A DNA stretch of 64,000 nt from contig NZ_JARUBF010000001.1 in assembly GCF_029626025.1 (NCBI RefSeq), positions 4,992,001-5,056,000 of the forward strand, read 5' to 3'. The stretch is from Solwaraspora sp. WMMD406. GTDB lineage: Bacteria; Actinomycetota; Actinomycetes; Mycobacteriales; Micromonosporaceae. Below are positions 17,553 through 27,356 of the stretch, piece by piece (the stretch's first letter is position 1; the number at the start of each line of letters is the position of its first letter). The notes beneath the pieces are model-generated. The model was not told the origin of the DNA, ran no database searches, and worked only from the letters and a program-made list of their open reading frames with translations. A program made the translations under genes and the position numbers.

Positions 17553-17633
17553 TTAACACGCTCCCGACGAGCATTAACACCGCTGCGAAGGTATGGATTG
17601 GCAAGTTGGCAAAAACGGTCGAGAACTTTTCAA
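17553..17633 (+). promoter_or_regulatory. ramB/aceA divergent control region
   Basis: The 239-base divergent gap is clearly less GC-rich than its surroundings. It contains two TTAACAC elements (17554 and 17574), GCAAGTTGGCAAA (17601-17613) and GAGAACTTTTCAAG (17621-17634). The last two resemble the AACTTTGCAAA-type sites bound by RamB in corynebacteria. The site assignment is by similarity of short sequence only. Confidence 0.45.
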
Positions 17634-17748
17634 GATGTGGCTTCTTCCGTCTCTCGACCCGCTTGTCGCCGGCATGCCACCGTGCTCCATACCGGCCGAC
17701 ACGCCACGGAACAACGGCACCCCTTATGGCGCGGAAAAGGAGACGACG

Positions 17749-19091
<1,343 letters not shown>

Positions 19092-19092
<1 letters not shown>

Positions 19093-20696
19093 TGAGGTAC
19101 GAGATCCTGGGACCGATGGCGGACCGCTTCGACGAGGTGCTCACCCCGGCCGCGCTGGAGTTCCTGGTGGCCCTCGACGGCGAGTTCGCCGCCCGGCGGG
19201 TGGCGCTGCTGGACACCCGCCGCGCCCGGCGGTCCCGCTACGCCGCCGGTCAGCTGCCCGACTTCCTGCCGGAGACCACGCACATCCGCGCCGACGAGTC
19301 CTGGCGGGTGGCCCCGCCCGCGCCGGGCCTGGTCGACCGTCGGGTCGAGATCACCGGGCCGACCGACCGGAAGATGACCGTGAACGCGCTGAACTCGGGC
19401 GCGAAGGTGTGGCTGGCCGATTTCGAGGACGCCACCAGCCCGACCTGGCACAACGTCGTCGCAGGGCAGCTCAACCTGATGGACGCGCTGGACCGACGGA
19501 TCGACTTCACCGACGAGCGCGGCAAGCGGTACGCCCTAGGCGAGCAGCTGGCCACGATCGTGGTCCGCCCGCGCGGCTGGCACCTGGTGGAGAAGGGCAT
19601 CGCGGTCGACGGCCGGCCGATCTCGGCCAGCCTGGTCGACTTCGGGCTGTACTTCTTCCACTGTGCCCGCCGGCAGCTCGACGCCGGTGCCGGCCCGTAC
19701 TTCTACCTGCCGAAGCTGGAGAGCCACCGCGAGGCGCGGCTGTGGAACGACGTGTTCGTCTTCGCCCAGCCTTACCTCGGCCTGCCACGGGGCACGATCC
19801 GGGCGACGACGTTGATCGAGACGATCACCGCCGCGTTCGAGATGGAGGAGATCCTCTACGAGCTGCGGGAGCATTCGGCCGGGTTGAACGCCGGCCGGTG
19901 GGACTACATCTTCAGCGTGATCAAGAACTTCGGGCAGTGGCCGGACTTCGTGCTGCCCGACCGCGCCGAGGTCACCATGACCGTGCCGTTCATGCGGGCG
20001 TACACCGAACTGCTGGTGCGGACCTGTCATCGACGCGGCGCGCATGCCATCGGCGGGATGGCCGCCGTCATCCCCAGCCGGGATCCGCAGGTCAACGAGG
20101 CCGCGTTGGGCAAGGTGCGGGCGGACAAGCAGCGGGAGGCCGGCGACGGCTTCGACGGCTCCTGGGTGGCCCACCCGGGTCTGGTGCCGACCTGCCGGGA
20201 GGTCTTCGACGCGGTGCTCGGCGACCGGCCGCACCAGATCGACCGGCGGCGCGACGAGGTGGCGGTGACCGCGACCGATCTGCTCGCCGTGGACAAGACC
20301 CCGGGTCAGGTGACGGCGGCCGGGGTCCGCGCCAACGTCGCGGTGACGCTGCGGTACGTCGACGCCTGGCTGGGCGGCACCGGCGCGGTGGCGCTGTGGA
20401 ATTTGATGGAGGACGCGGCGACCGCCGAGATCGCCCGCTGCCAGGTGTGGCAGTGGTGCCAGCACGGCACCCCGCTGGCCGACGGCGGCTGTGTCACCGC
20501 CGACCTGGTCCGGTCGATGCTCACCGAGGAGCTGGCCGATCTGGTCGTCGGGCGCGACGGCCCGGACCGCGCCCGCGCCGAGGCGGCGGCGCGCGTCGTC
20601 GAGCAGACGGCGCTCGGCGAGGACCTGCCGGCGTTCTTCACCACCGAGGCGTACGCCCGGCACCTGTCCGCCGCCGGGGCGGCGACCCGGCGCTGA
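19092..20696 (+). CDS. aceB: Malate synthase A
   Basis: Second glyoxylate-shunt enzyme, condensing glyoxylate and acetyl-CoA to malate; 534 residues, the usual length of the A form. Recognisable segments are [75 protein letters not shown] and the C-terminal [13 protein letters not shown]. The ATG overlaps the aceA stop by one base, so the two enzymes are made together. A terminator-like hairpin follows at 20762-20795. Confidence 0.96.
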
Positions 20697-20761
20697 CGCC
20701 GCCACCGCGCGTTCATGGCGGGTGGCGGCCGCGCCGCCGCCTTCCCGGCGGCGCACGGACG

Positions 20762-20795
20762 GCCGGTACGGGCTCAACGACGCGCCCGTACCGGC
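20762..20795. terminator. Bidirectional hairpin between aceB and the PfpI gene
   Basis: Arms GCCGGTACGGG (20762-20772) and CCCGTACCGGC (20785-20795) with a 12-base loop lie between two converging genes, so the hairpin can serve both. Confidence 0.7.
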
Positions 20796-20806
20796 TAGCC
20801 CGTGGA

Positions 20807-21355
20807 TCAGTGCTTGCCTTCGGCGATTTCCTCGACGAGTTTGGCGCAGAACGCCGGCAGGTCGTCCGGCTTACGGCTGGTGACCAGGCCGTTGTCGACA
20901 TGGCACTCGGCGTCGATCCAGGTGGCCCCGGCGTTGGTCAGGTCGGTGCGCAGGCTCGGCCAGGAGGTGAGCGTGCGCCCCCGCACCACGTCGGCGTCGA
21001 CCATGGTCCACGGCCCGTGGCAGATCGCGCCGACCGGCTTGCCGGCGGTGAAGAACGACCGGACGAAGTCGACCGCGTCCTGGTCGGCGCGCAGGAAATC
21101 CGGGTTGGCCACGCCGCCGGGCAGTACCAACGCGTCGTAGGAGTCCGGGTCCGCCTTGTCGGCGGTCACGTCGACGGCGTACGTCTTGGACTTGTCCAGG
21201 TGGTTGAAGGCCTGGATCTCTCCCGGCTTGATCGACACCAGCTCGACGGTGGCGCCCGCGGCCTCGATCGCTTGGCGCGGCTCGGTGTACTCGACCTCCT
21301 CCACGCCGTCGGTGGCCAGGAACGCGACCCGCTTGCCGTGCAGTGTCGTCGTCAT
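20807..21355 (-). CDS. DJ-1/PfpI family protein (type 1 glutamine amidotransferase fold)
   Basis: 182 residues. Conserved parts: RVAFLATDGVEEVEYTEP at the N-terminus, YDALVLPGGVANPDFLR, and the nucleophile elbow GAICHGPW with Cys near residue 109. Proteins of this subgroup are annotated as intracellular proteases or as deglycases; the actual substrate is not known. ATG 21355 has the strong site AAAGGAG. Alone between the glyoxylate genes and a hydrolase gene. Confidence 0.93.
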   Translation of the reverse strand: MTTTLHGKRVAFLATDGVEEVEYTEPRQAIEAAGATVELVSIKPGEIQAFNHLDKSKTYAVDVTADKADPDSYDALVLPGGVANPDFLRADQDAVDFVRSFFTAGKPVGAICHGPWTMVDADVVRGRTLTSWPSLRTDLTNAGATWIDAECHVDNGLVTSRKPDDLPAFCAKLVEEIAEGKH

Positions 21356-21579
21356 CTGCGGCTCCTTTCCTCGCGTACGGGTGTGCAGTCGATCCATCTG
21401 CCCCGTCGACGGCCGGCCAAACCCATCCGTGGGGGACCACACCGTCTCACCCGTCGCGAAGATCCGCGATCCGTACGGCGTGCTCCGCAGTCGCACCGGG
21501 TGGTCAGCCGGTCAGACCCGGTGTCGTAGACGTACGAGATGCTCACGCCGCCGCAGACCGGGCTACGGCGGACGTCTCG

Positions 21580-22458
21580 CTAGCGGGCGAGCAGGGACCG
21601 CAGCACCTTGATGATCTCCTCAGGCGCTTCCTCGGCCATGAAGTGGCCGGCCGTGGTGGCGCGGTGGTCCAGGTCGTCGGCCCAGGTACGCCACAACGCG
21701 GCGGCGTCGAACCCGAGGGCGGCTCCCCAGTCCTGTTGCACGACGGTGACCGGCATGGCGAGCCGGTTGCCGGCCGCCCGGTCGGCCCGGTCGTGTTCGA
21801 TGTCGATGCCGGACGAGGCCCGGTAGTCGGCGACGATCGAGGCGACCGCCTCGCGCGAGGCGCGCAGGTACTCGGCCCGCAGCCGCGCGGGAATGGCCTG
21901 CGGGTCGCGGATCCACAGGTCGAGGAAATAGCCGAAGAAGGCGTCCGCGCTGGCGCTGATCATCTGTTCGGGCAGGCCGGGCGGCTGCGCCATCAGGTAC
22001 AGGTGGAACGCGACGGCGGCGGTGGAGCCGTGCAGGACGTCCCACATGTCCAGGGTCGGCAGCACGTCGAGCGAGGCGAGATGGCTGATCCGGGTCGGGT
22101 GGTCCAGGCCGGCGCGGATGGCGACCAGGGCACCACGGTCGTGTCCGGCCACGGCGAAGCGCTCGTGGCCGAGCGCGTCGGCGAGCGCGACGATGTCGGC
22201 GGCCATGGTCCGCTTCGAGTACGTGTCCCGGTCGACCGCCTCGGGTTTGTCGCTGGCACCATAGCCGCGCAGGTCAGGCACGATCACGGTGTGGTCGGCG
22301 GCCAGGTCGGCGGCGACATGGCGCCACATGGCGTGGGTCTGCGGAAAGCCGTGCAGCAGGACGATCGGGCGGCCCGTACCGCCGACCGCCACGTGCAGTG
22401 TCACGTCGCGGGCGACCGCGACCCGCTGGTAGCCGAAGCCCGGGATGGTAAATGTCAT
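21580..22458 (-). CDS. Alpha/beta hydrolase (haloacetate dehalogenase / epoxide hydrolase type)
   Basis: 292 residues of the alpha/beta-hydrolase fold. The oxyanion-side motif is LLHGFPQTHAMW and the nucleophile elbow is AVAGHDRGALVA, an Asp nucleophile as in haloacetate dehalogenases and epoxide hydrolases rather than a Ser esterase. The catalytic His lies in TAGHFMAEEAPEE near the C-terminus. DLRGYGASDKP is the usual phrase after strand 4. AAAGGGA precedes ATG 22458. Divergent from the BTAD regulator, which may control it; the substrate is unknown. Confidence 0.9.
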   Translation of the reverse strand: MTFTIPGFGYQRVAVARDVTLHVAVGGTGRPIVLLHGFPQTHAMWRHVAADLAADHTVIVPDLRGYGASDKPEAVDRDTYSKRTMAADIVALADALGHERFAVAGHDRGALVAIRAGLDHPTRISHLASLDVLPTLDMWDVLHGSTAAVAFHLYLMAQPPGLPEQMISASADAFFGYFLDLWIRDPQAIPARLRAEYLRASREAVASIVADYRASSGIDIEHDRADRAAGNRLAMPVTVVQQDWGAALGFDAAALWRTWADDLDHRATTAGHFMAEEAPEEIIKVLRSLLAR

Positions 22459-22563
22459 GGTTGTCCCTTTCTGATCGGGTGCCGAAATCCAGCGTGCCGG
22501 CCACGGATGAGCAACCGATGAGCGCGATACGTTGAGCGCAGGCGCAGAAGGGCGGTCCGGGTA

Positions 22564-24528
22564 GTGCAGGTCAGCTTCGGTGTTCTCGGGCCGGTCGTCG
22601 CCTGGGACGGCGACGGCGAGGTGATCGACCTCAAGGGGCCGAAGCACCGGGCGGTGCTGGCCCGGCTCATCGTCGCGCGGGGTCAGGTCGTCCCGGTCGA
22701 CCGTCTCGTCGAGGACCTGTGGCCGGAGCCGCAACCGGGCGCGGTGAGCGCCGTCCGTACCTTCGTCGCGGCGTTGCGGCGCGCCCTGGAGCCGCAGCGT
22801 CCGCCGCGTCAGCCGGCCCGCCTGCTGGTCACCGACGGACCGGGGTACGCGCTGCGGCCGACTCCGGACGCGGTCGACGCCTGGCGGTTCGAGGAGGCGG
22901 TCGCCGCCGCGTCCTCGGCTCCCCCGCGCGCGGCGCTCGACCGGCTCGACCGCGCGCTGGCCCGGTGGCGGGGGCCGGCGTACGCCGGTTTCGACGACGA
23001 GCCGTGGGCGCCGGTCGAGCGTTCCCGCCTCGACCAGCTCCGGCTCAACGCCGTCGAGCAGCGGGCCGCCGCGCTGCTGGACCTCGGGCGGGCCGCCGAG
23101 GCCGTACCGGATCTCGACGCCCACGTGGCCGGGCATCCGTGGCGGGAGGAGGCGTGGCGGCTGCTGGCACTCGCCCTGTACCGGGCCGGCCGCCAGCGAG
23201 ACGCGCTCGCGGTCCTGCGCCGGGCCCGCCGCCTGCTGCTCGACGAGTTGGGCATCGATCCGGGCCTGCGGTTGCGGCAACTGGAGGCAGACATCCTGCG
23301 CCAGACCGAGCGGGTCGACGACGGCCCCGGTCCGGCCGCACCGGATCGGCTCTGGGCGCAGACGTTGGCGGCGTACGATCGGACCGTGCCGGCCGGTTCC
23401 GGCGCCCGGCTGGAGTCGACGGTCGGTCTGCTGCGCAGTCTCGCCGTGACCGGGGCGGGCGGTCTCGAAGCGGCACGGGAGCAGCGGATCACGGCGATCG
23501 TCGTGGCCGAGCAGGTGGGCGATCCCGAACTCACCGCCCGGGTGATCGGCGGGTACGACGTACCGGCGATCTGGACCCGGTCGGACGACCCGGCGCAGGC
23601 GGCGCAGATCGTGGCGGCGGCCGAGCGGGCTCTGACCACCGTTGGTCCCGGCTCCTTCGATGCCACCCGAGCCCGGCTGTTGGCCACGATCGCGGTGGAA
23701 TCACGTGGTACGCGCGGCGGACGCGGACCCGAGGCGGCCCGCCAGGCGCAGCGGATCGCCCGCCGGCTGGGCGACCCCACCCTGCTCGCGTTCGCGCTCA
23801 ACGGCATGTTCATGCAGACCTTCCACCGCGCCGGCCTGGCCGCCGCGCGCGACGAGATCGGCGCCGAACTGGTCGCGATCTCCGCCCGCAACGGTCTGCC
23901 GACGTACGAGATCCTCGGCCGGCTCGTCCGGATGCAGGCGTGCGGCGGGCTGGCCGACTTCGCTGCCGCAGACCGGCACGCCGCTGCCGCCGACGAGCTC
24001 GCCGAGCGGTACGACCGGCCGCTGGTCGGGGTGTTCACTTGTTGGTATCGGGCGCTGCGGCTGGCCGCGACCGGGTCGCCGACGCGGATCGCCGAGGCCG
24101 CCTACCGCGATGCGGCGGAGCGGCTCGCCACCGCCGGCATGCCCGGCGTCGAGCAGGGTCTGCTCCCGTTGACGCTGTTGTGCCTGCGGGTCTGGCACGG
24201 TGAGCGGGCCGGTTTCGACGACGACACCGACTGGGGTCCCTACCGGCCGTGGGCGCGTCCGCTCGTGCTGCTGGCCCGGGACCGGCCGGCCGACGCGTCG
24301 GCAGCGCTGCGGCAGATCCCGGATCCGCCGCGCGATCTGCTGCTCGAGGCACGGTGGTGCCTCACCGCCCAGGCCGCGATCGCCCTCGATGACCGTACGG
24401 TGATGAATCGTGCCCGGACCGCGCTCGCGCCCGCGGCGGGCGAGCTGGCCGGGGCGGGCAGCGGCGTACTCACCGCCGGTCCCGTCGCCGATGTTCTCGA
24501 CCGTCTCGACGCGGCACTCGGTCGATGA
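22564..24528 (+). CDS. BTAD (AfsR/SARP-like) transcriptional regulator with long helical C-terminus
   Basis: 654 residues from a GTG start. An OmpR-type winged helix (about residues 1-98: VSFGVLGPVVAWDGDGE, LKGPKHRAVLARLI, VSAVRTFVAALRRALEP) is followed by a bacterial transcriptional activation domain (about 100-245, ending LGIDPGLRLRQLEADIL). The remaining 400 residues look like TPR-type helical repeats. No NB-ARC ATPase domain is present, unlike full AfsR. Such proteins activate pathway genes. The divergent hydrolase gene 105 bases away is the nearest candidate target. No biosynthetic cluster is visible in the window. Confidence 0.9.
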   Translation: MQVSFGVLGPVVAWDGDGEVIDLKGPKHRAVLARLIVARGQVVPVDRLVEDLWPEPQPGAVSAVRTFVAALRRALEPQRPPRQPARLLVTDGPGYALRPTPDAVDAWRFEEAVAAASSAPPRAALDRLDRALARWRGPAYAGFDDEPWAPVERSRLDQLRLNAVEQRAAALLDLGRAAEAVPDLDAHVAGHPWREEAWRLLALALYRAGRQRDALAVLRRARRLLLDELGIDPGLRLRQLEADILRQTERVDDGPGPAAPDRLWAQTLAAYDRTVPAGSGARLESTVGLLRSLAVTGAGGLEAAREQRITAIVVAEQVGDPELTARVIGGYDVPAIWTRSDDPAQAAQIVAAAERALTTVGPGSFDATRARLLATIAVESRGTRGGRGPEAARQAQRIARRLGDPTLLAFALNGMFMQTFHRAGLAAARDEIGAELVAISARNGLPTYEILGRLVRMQACGGLADFAAADRHAAAADELAERYDRPLVGVFTCWYRALRLAATGSPTRIAEAAYRDAAERLATAGMPGVEQGLLPLTLLCLRVWHGERAGFDDDTDWGPYRPWARPLVLLARDRPADASAALRQIPDPPRDLLLEARWCLTAQAAIALDDRTVMNRARTALAPAAGELAGAGSGVLTAGPVADVLDRLDAALGR

Positions 24529-24620
24529 GACGTTCGAGAACCTGCTGTTCCAGCGCCCCGCCGCGACGGAGAGGCGAACGGTTCCGCCCGTCGCCACCGA
24601 TCAGGGCGCTGGATTCGCGC

Positions 24621-24695
24621 TCAGTCGAAGACACCGAGGCGGACCAGCGCGTCGCGGGCAAGACGGAACCCAACGATCCCGACGATCCATGACAT
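24621..24695 (-). other. Possible 24-residue ORF in the gap between BTAD and XRE genes
   Basis: The 244-base gap 24529-24772 has no recognised gene. On the minus strand a short frame reads MSWIVGIVGFRLARDALVRL and ends in GVFD. It is amphipathic and the frame is also open upstream of the ATG, so it could be the tail of a lost gene. There is no clear ribosome site. Confidence 0.2.
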
Positions 24696-24772
24696 GGCGT
24701 TGCGCCCCAGCGATGCCGCACCATCGCCGTGTGCGGCGTCACGCCGGACGGCGGCCGGTGGTCACGCCGGCC

Positions 24773-25039
24773 CTAGGACGCTTGGCGGACGGGCATGTCG
24801 GCCAGCCAGACGTCGGCCAGGTCGCTGAGGGGGACGGCGAGTGCCTGGCTGAGGCAGACCACGGTGCCGAACGCTGGTGCGGGGAGCCGGCCGGCCTCGA
24901 TCTTGCGCAGCGTCTCCGGAGAGATTCCGGCCGCCAGGGCCACCTCGACGAGGCTACGGCCGGCGCGCGCGACCCGCAGGGCGGCACCGAGGCGTTGGCC
25001 CGCCGCGATCTGTTCGGCGGTGAGCGGTTGGCGAACCAT
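24773..25039 (-). CDS. Small XRE-family transcriptional regulator
   Basis: 88-residue single-domain helix-turn-helix protein: LGAALRVARAGRSLVEVALAAGIS, SPETLRKIEAGRLPAPAF, then TVVCLSQALAVPLSDLADVW. The whole protein is little more than the DNA-binding domain. It is divergent from a methionine aminopeptidase gene with only 76 bases between starts. A palindrome in that gap (25081-25094) is the likely shared operator. The XRE/MetAP pair is a recurrent actinobacterial arrangement. Confidence 0.9.
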   Translation of the reverse strand: MVRQPLTAEQIAAGQRLGAALRVARAGRSLVEVALAAGISPETLRKIEAGRLPAPAFGTVVCLSQALAVPLSDLADVWLADMPVRQAS

Positions 25040-25080
25040 ACGAGCAGGATAGACCCTGCGGAGCGGCCCCGACTCGATGT

Positions 25081-25094
25081 GGTATAAAAATACC
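25081..25094. promoter_or_regulatory. Palindrome GGTATAAAAATACC between xre and map
   Basis: Five-base arms GGTAT and ATACC flank an AAAA centre. The element is the only AT-rich patch in the 76-base divergent gap and also contains TATAAA, a likely -10 region for the map gene. Binding by the adjacent XRE protein is inferred. Confidence 0.6.
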
Positions 25095-25115
25095 GCCAGG
25101 GAGAGGGAGGCTGTC

Positions 25116-25904
25116 GTGATCGAGCTCAAGTCCGCCGAGGAGATCGACCGGATGGCGGTGACCGGCCAGTTCGTCGGAGAGCTGCTCGCCGAACTGAGCG
25201 ACGTCGCGGCGGTCGGCGTCAACCTGCTGGACATCGAGCACCACGCCCGCCGGCGGATCGCCGAACGCGGTGCCGAGTCGTGCTACTGGGACTACGCCCC
25301 GTCGTTCGGCCGGGGACCGTTCCGCAACGTCCTGTGCCTGTCGGTCAACGACGCGGTGCTGCACGGGCTGCCGCACGACTACGTCCTGCGCGACGGTGAC
25401 CTGCTCAGCATCGACATGGCGGTCAGCATCGACGGCTGGGCAGCCGACTCCGCGTTGTCGGTCGTCGTCGGCACCCCCGACCCGGCCGACCTGACCCTGA
25501 TCGAGGCCACCGAGACCGCGCTGGAGTCCGCGATCGCCGCCGCCCGACCCGGCGGCCGTCTCGGCGACGTGTCCGCCGCGATCGGCGAGGTCGCCCGTTC
25601 CTACGGCTATAGCGTCAACGGCGAGTTCGGCGGCCACGGCATCGGCCGCACGATGCACGAGGCCCCGCATGTGGCCAACAGTGGCCGTCCCGGCCGTGGC
25701 CTGCGGCTCGACCCCGGCCTCACGATCGCCATCGAGCCCTGGTTCTGCCGGTCCACCGACAAGATCGCGTTCGACGCCGACGGCTGGACGATCCGCTCCG
25801 CCGACGGCTCCCGCACCGCCCACTCCGAACACACGGTCGCCATCACGGCGTCCGGGCCCCGGGTGCTGACCGGCCGCCCACCCAGGGCGCCGTCGATCGG
25901 ATGA
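25116..25904 (+). CDS. map: Type I methionine aminopeptidase
   Basis: Removes the N-terminal Met of new proteins; 262 residues from GTG 25116, which follows AGGGAGG. The five metal ligands of the pita-bread fold are all visible: the two Asp in SIDMAVSIDGWAADSA, His in GHGIGRTMHEAPHV, Glu in AIEPWF and Glu in SEHTVAI. The N-terminal phrase LKSAEEIDRMAVTGQFV is typical. It is a second, stand-alone copy rather than the ribosomal-cluster map, since no secY or infA is nearby. Control by the divergent XRE gene is likely. Confidence 0.94.
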   Translation: MIELKSAEEIDRMAVTGQFVGELLAELSDVAAVGVNLLDIEHHARRRIAERGAESCYWDYAPSFGRGPFRNVLCLSVNDAVLHGLPHDYVLRDGDLLSIDMAVSIDGWAADSALSVVVGTPDPADLTLIEATETALESAIAAARPGGRLGDVSAAIGEVARSYGYSVNGEFGGHGIGRTMHEAPHVANSGRPGRGLRLDPGLTIAIEPWFCRSTDKIAFDADGWTIRSADGSRTAHSEHTVAITASGPRVLTGRPPRAPSIG

Positions 25905-25945
25905 CCGGCGCCGCACCCAAAAGTGACCGGCGCCGCACCCAAAAG
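25902..25945. repeat. 22-bp tandem repeat after map
   Basis: The unit TGACCGGCGCCGCACCCAAA plus two bases occurs twice in direct succession (25902-25923, 25924-25945), starting at the map stop codon. Confidence 0.85.
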
Positions 25946-26032
25946 CCACGGATGGCTCCGGCTCGATCCGCGACCGGCCGTCGGCCCGCAAACCCTGTCG
26001 ACGACCCGCGAGGGTTCTGGGACACTCCGAAC

Positions 26033-26650
26033 ATGGACCACGCCTCGGCGCGCACCACGGCACCCCGTCATCTGTCCATGGTCGAACTCACCACCGGGCT
26101 CACCGAGGTGGCCCGTTCCCCACGCGGCGTCGGCACATTGGACCTCGTGGTCCGTAGACCTTCCGTCGACGAGCGGGAACTGCTCGCCGAAGGCGAGCTC
26201 GACGTCACCGAAGGGCTGGTCGGCGATGACTGGGCGCGGCGCGGGAGCTCGAAGACCAGTGACGGGTCGGCTCATCCTCACCGGCAGCTCGCCGTGATGA
26301 ACTCCCGGTTCGTCCGGCTGGTCGCCGGCGACGACCCGCAGGACTGGGGGTTGGCGGGCGACCAGCTCTTCGTCGACCTCGACCTGCATCCCGACGCGCT
26401 GCCCGCCGGCATCCGGCTCGCGGTGGGCGACGAGGCGGTCATCGAGGTGACGGCCGAGCCGCACAACGGTTGCGTGAAGTTCGCCGACCGCTACGGCCGC
26501 GACGCCCACAAGCTGGTGTGGAGCGAGCCGGGCCGGCAGGCCCGGCTGCGTGGCCTCTACGCGCGGGTGGTGGTCGCGGGCGTGATCCGGCCGGGCGACC
26601 GGATTCACGTACTCGGCCCGGCCGACGCCACCGACCGGGCCACGTCCTGA
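26033..26650 (+). CDS. MOSC domain-containing protein
   Basis: 205 residues. MOSC proteins are sulphur carriers or molybdenum-cofactor-related enzymes. The diagnostic region EPHNGCVKFADRYGRDAHKL contains the conserved Cys, preceded by RQLAVMNSRFVRLVAG and followed by RLRGLYARVVVAGVIRPGDRI. ATG 26033 is chosen because the sequence before it is repeat-derived and not conserved. There is no molybdopterin gene next to it, so the partner pathway is unknown. Confidence 0.88.
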   Translation: MDHASARTTAPRHLSMVELTTGLTEVARSPRGVGTLDLVVRRPSVDERELLAEGELDVTEGLVGDDWARRGSSKTSDGSAHPHRQLAVMNSRFVRLVAGDDPQDWGLAGDQLFVDLDLHPDALPAGIRLAVGDEAVIEVTAEPHNGCVKFADRYGRDAHKLVWSEPGRQARLRGLYARVVVAGVIRPGDRIHVLGPADATDRATS

Positions 26651-26667
26651 TCCCCGACGGTCGCGCT

Positions 26668-27054
26668 ACCGCGACATACGTACGGGCGGCGTGGTTCATC
26701 GTCCGCCCCCAGCCGGGTCCGCGTGTCCTGCCCGACCGGTAAGAAGGTGATCGGCACCGGCGGCGTCGCCCACGGCAAGTACCCCAACCAGCTCGACACC
26801 GTCGCACCGTCGTCGGCCTTGGACGGCGTCCTCGTCGAGGCAGCACTGGCCGAGTCCGACGGCCCGCCGTCGTCGGAGTACGGCGCGCAGGCGTACGCCG
26901 TCTGCGTCAATCCGGTCCCGGGCTGCGGCTGGCGACCCGTAGCAGCGGATTCACCTCCGAGGGCAAGACCGTCGCGGTGAAATGCCCACCCGGTAGGCGG
27001 CACGTCGCCGCGCAAGCCTACCGTCGCCTTGAGAACTCCCTCCACAATCGATAG
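26668..27054 (+). pseudogene. Decayed copy of a CPAGKR-repeat secreted protein
   Basis: Pieces in three frames follow the repeat pattern of the intact secreted protein at 40191-41042: ATYVRAAWFIVRPQPG, then SCPTGKKVIGTGG, YGAQAYAVCVNPVPG, then after a one-base shift near 26920 LRLATRSSGFTSEGKTV and KCPPGRR. The order Cys-Pro-x-Gly-Lys, Tyr-x-V-C, N-P-x-P-G-L is the same as in the intact paralogue. No signal peptide is left. It is a degraded paralogue with at least two frameshifts. Confidence 0.7.
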
Positions 27055-27055
27055 G

Positions 27056-27081
27056 TCTACATATTTAGAAATGTATGTAGA
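27056..27081. promoter_or_regulatory. AT-rich inverted repeat upstream of the secreted propeller gene
   Basis: Arms TCTACATA (27056-27063) and TATGTAGA (27074-27081) in a low-GC stretch. The gap 27055-27356 contains no gene; its first half (to about 27190) is unusually AT-rich and probably carries the promoter of the following gene. The repeat could be an operator or part of a terminator of the decayed gene. Confidence 0.4.
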
Positions 27082-27356
27082 GATCGGTCAACTATCCGAC
27101 CGGGAGCCATTCCGACTCGGCACAGGATGACAAAAGCGACAACAGACAGAGCACTCTGGATGTTTGAAATGAGATGGCAATCTATCTAACCTATCGTCCG
27201 ACCGGGTAGCGGCCGACCTCCGTCGACAGCTGCCCGGCGGCGATGGCCGCACCCGCTGTCCACGGTTTCCTCGACGTGTCCACTACCGCCGGCACTCGAC
27301 CGGCAACGGTCGGAATACGCCGTCGGAATCGGATCGCACCCAACGAAAGGAAAGCG

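Noticed and set aside
19409-21529. A 706-codon open frame on the plus strand
   Set aside because: Runs out of frame through aceB and antisense to the PfpI gene; composition (Arg/Gly/Ala) is that of a shadow frame.
24470-24742. 90-residue minus-strand ORF after the BTAD gene
   Set aside because: Low-complexity and partly antisense to the BTAD C-terminus; only a 24-residue stretch in another frame looks protein-like, and that is weak.
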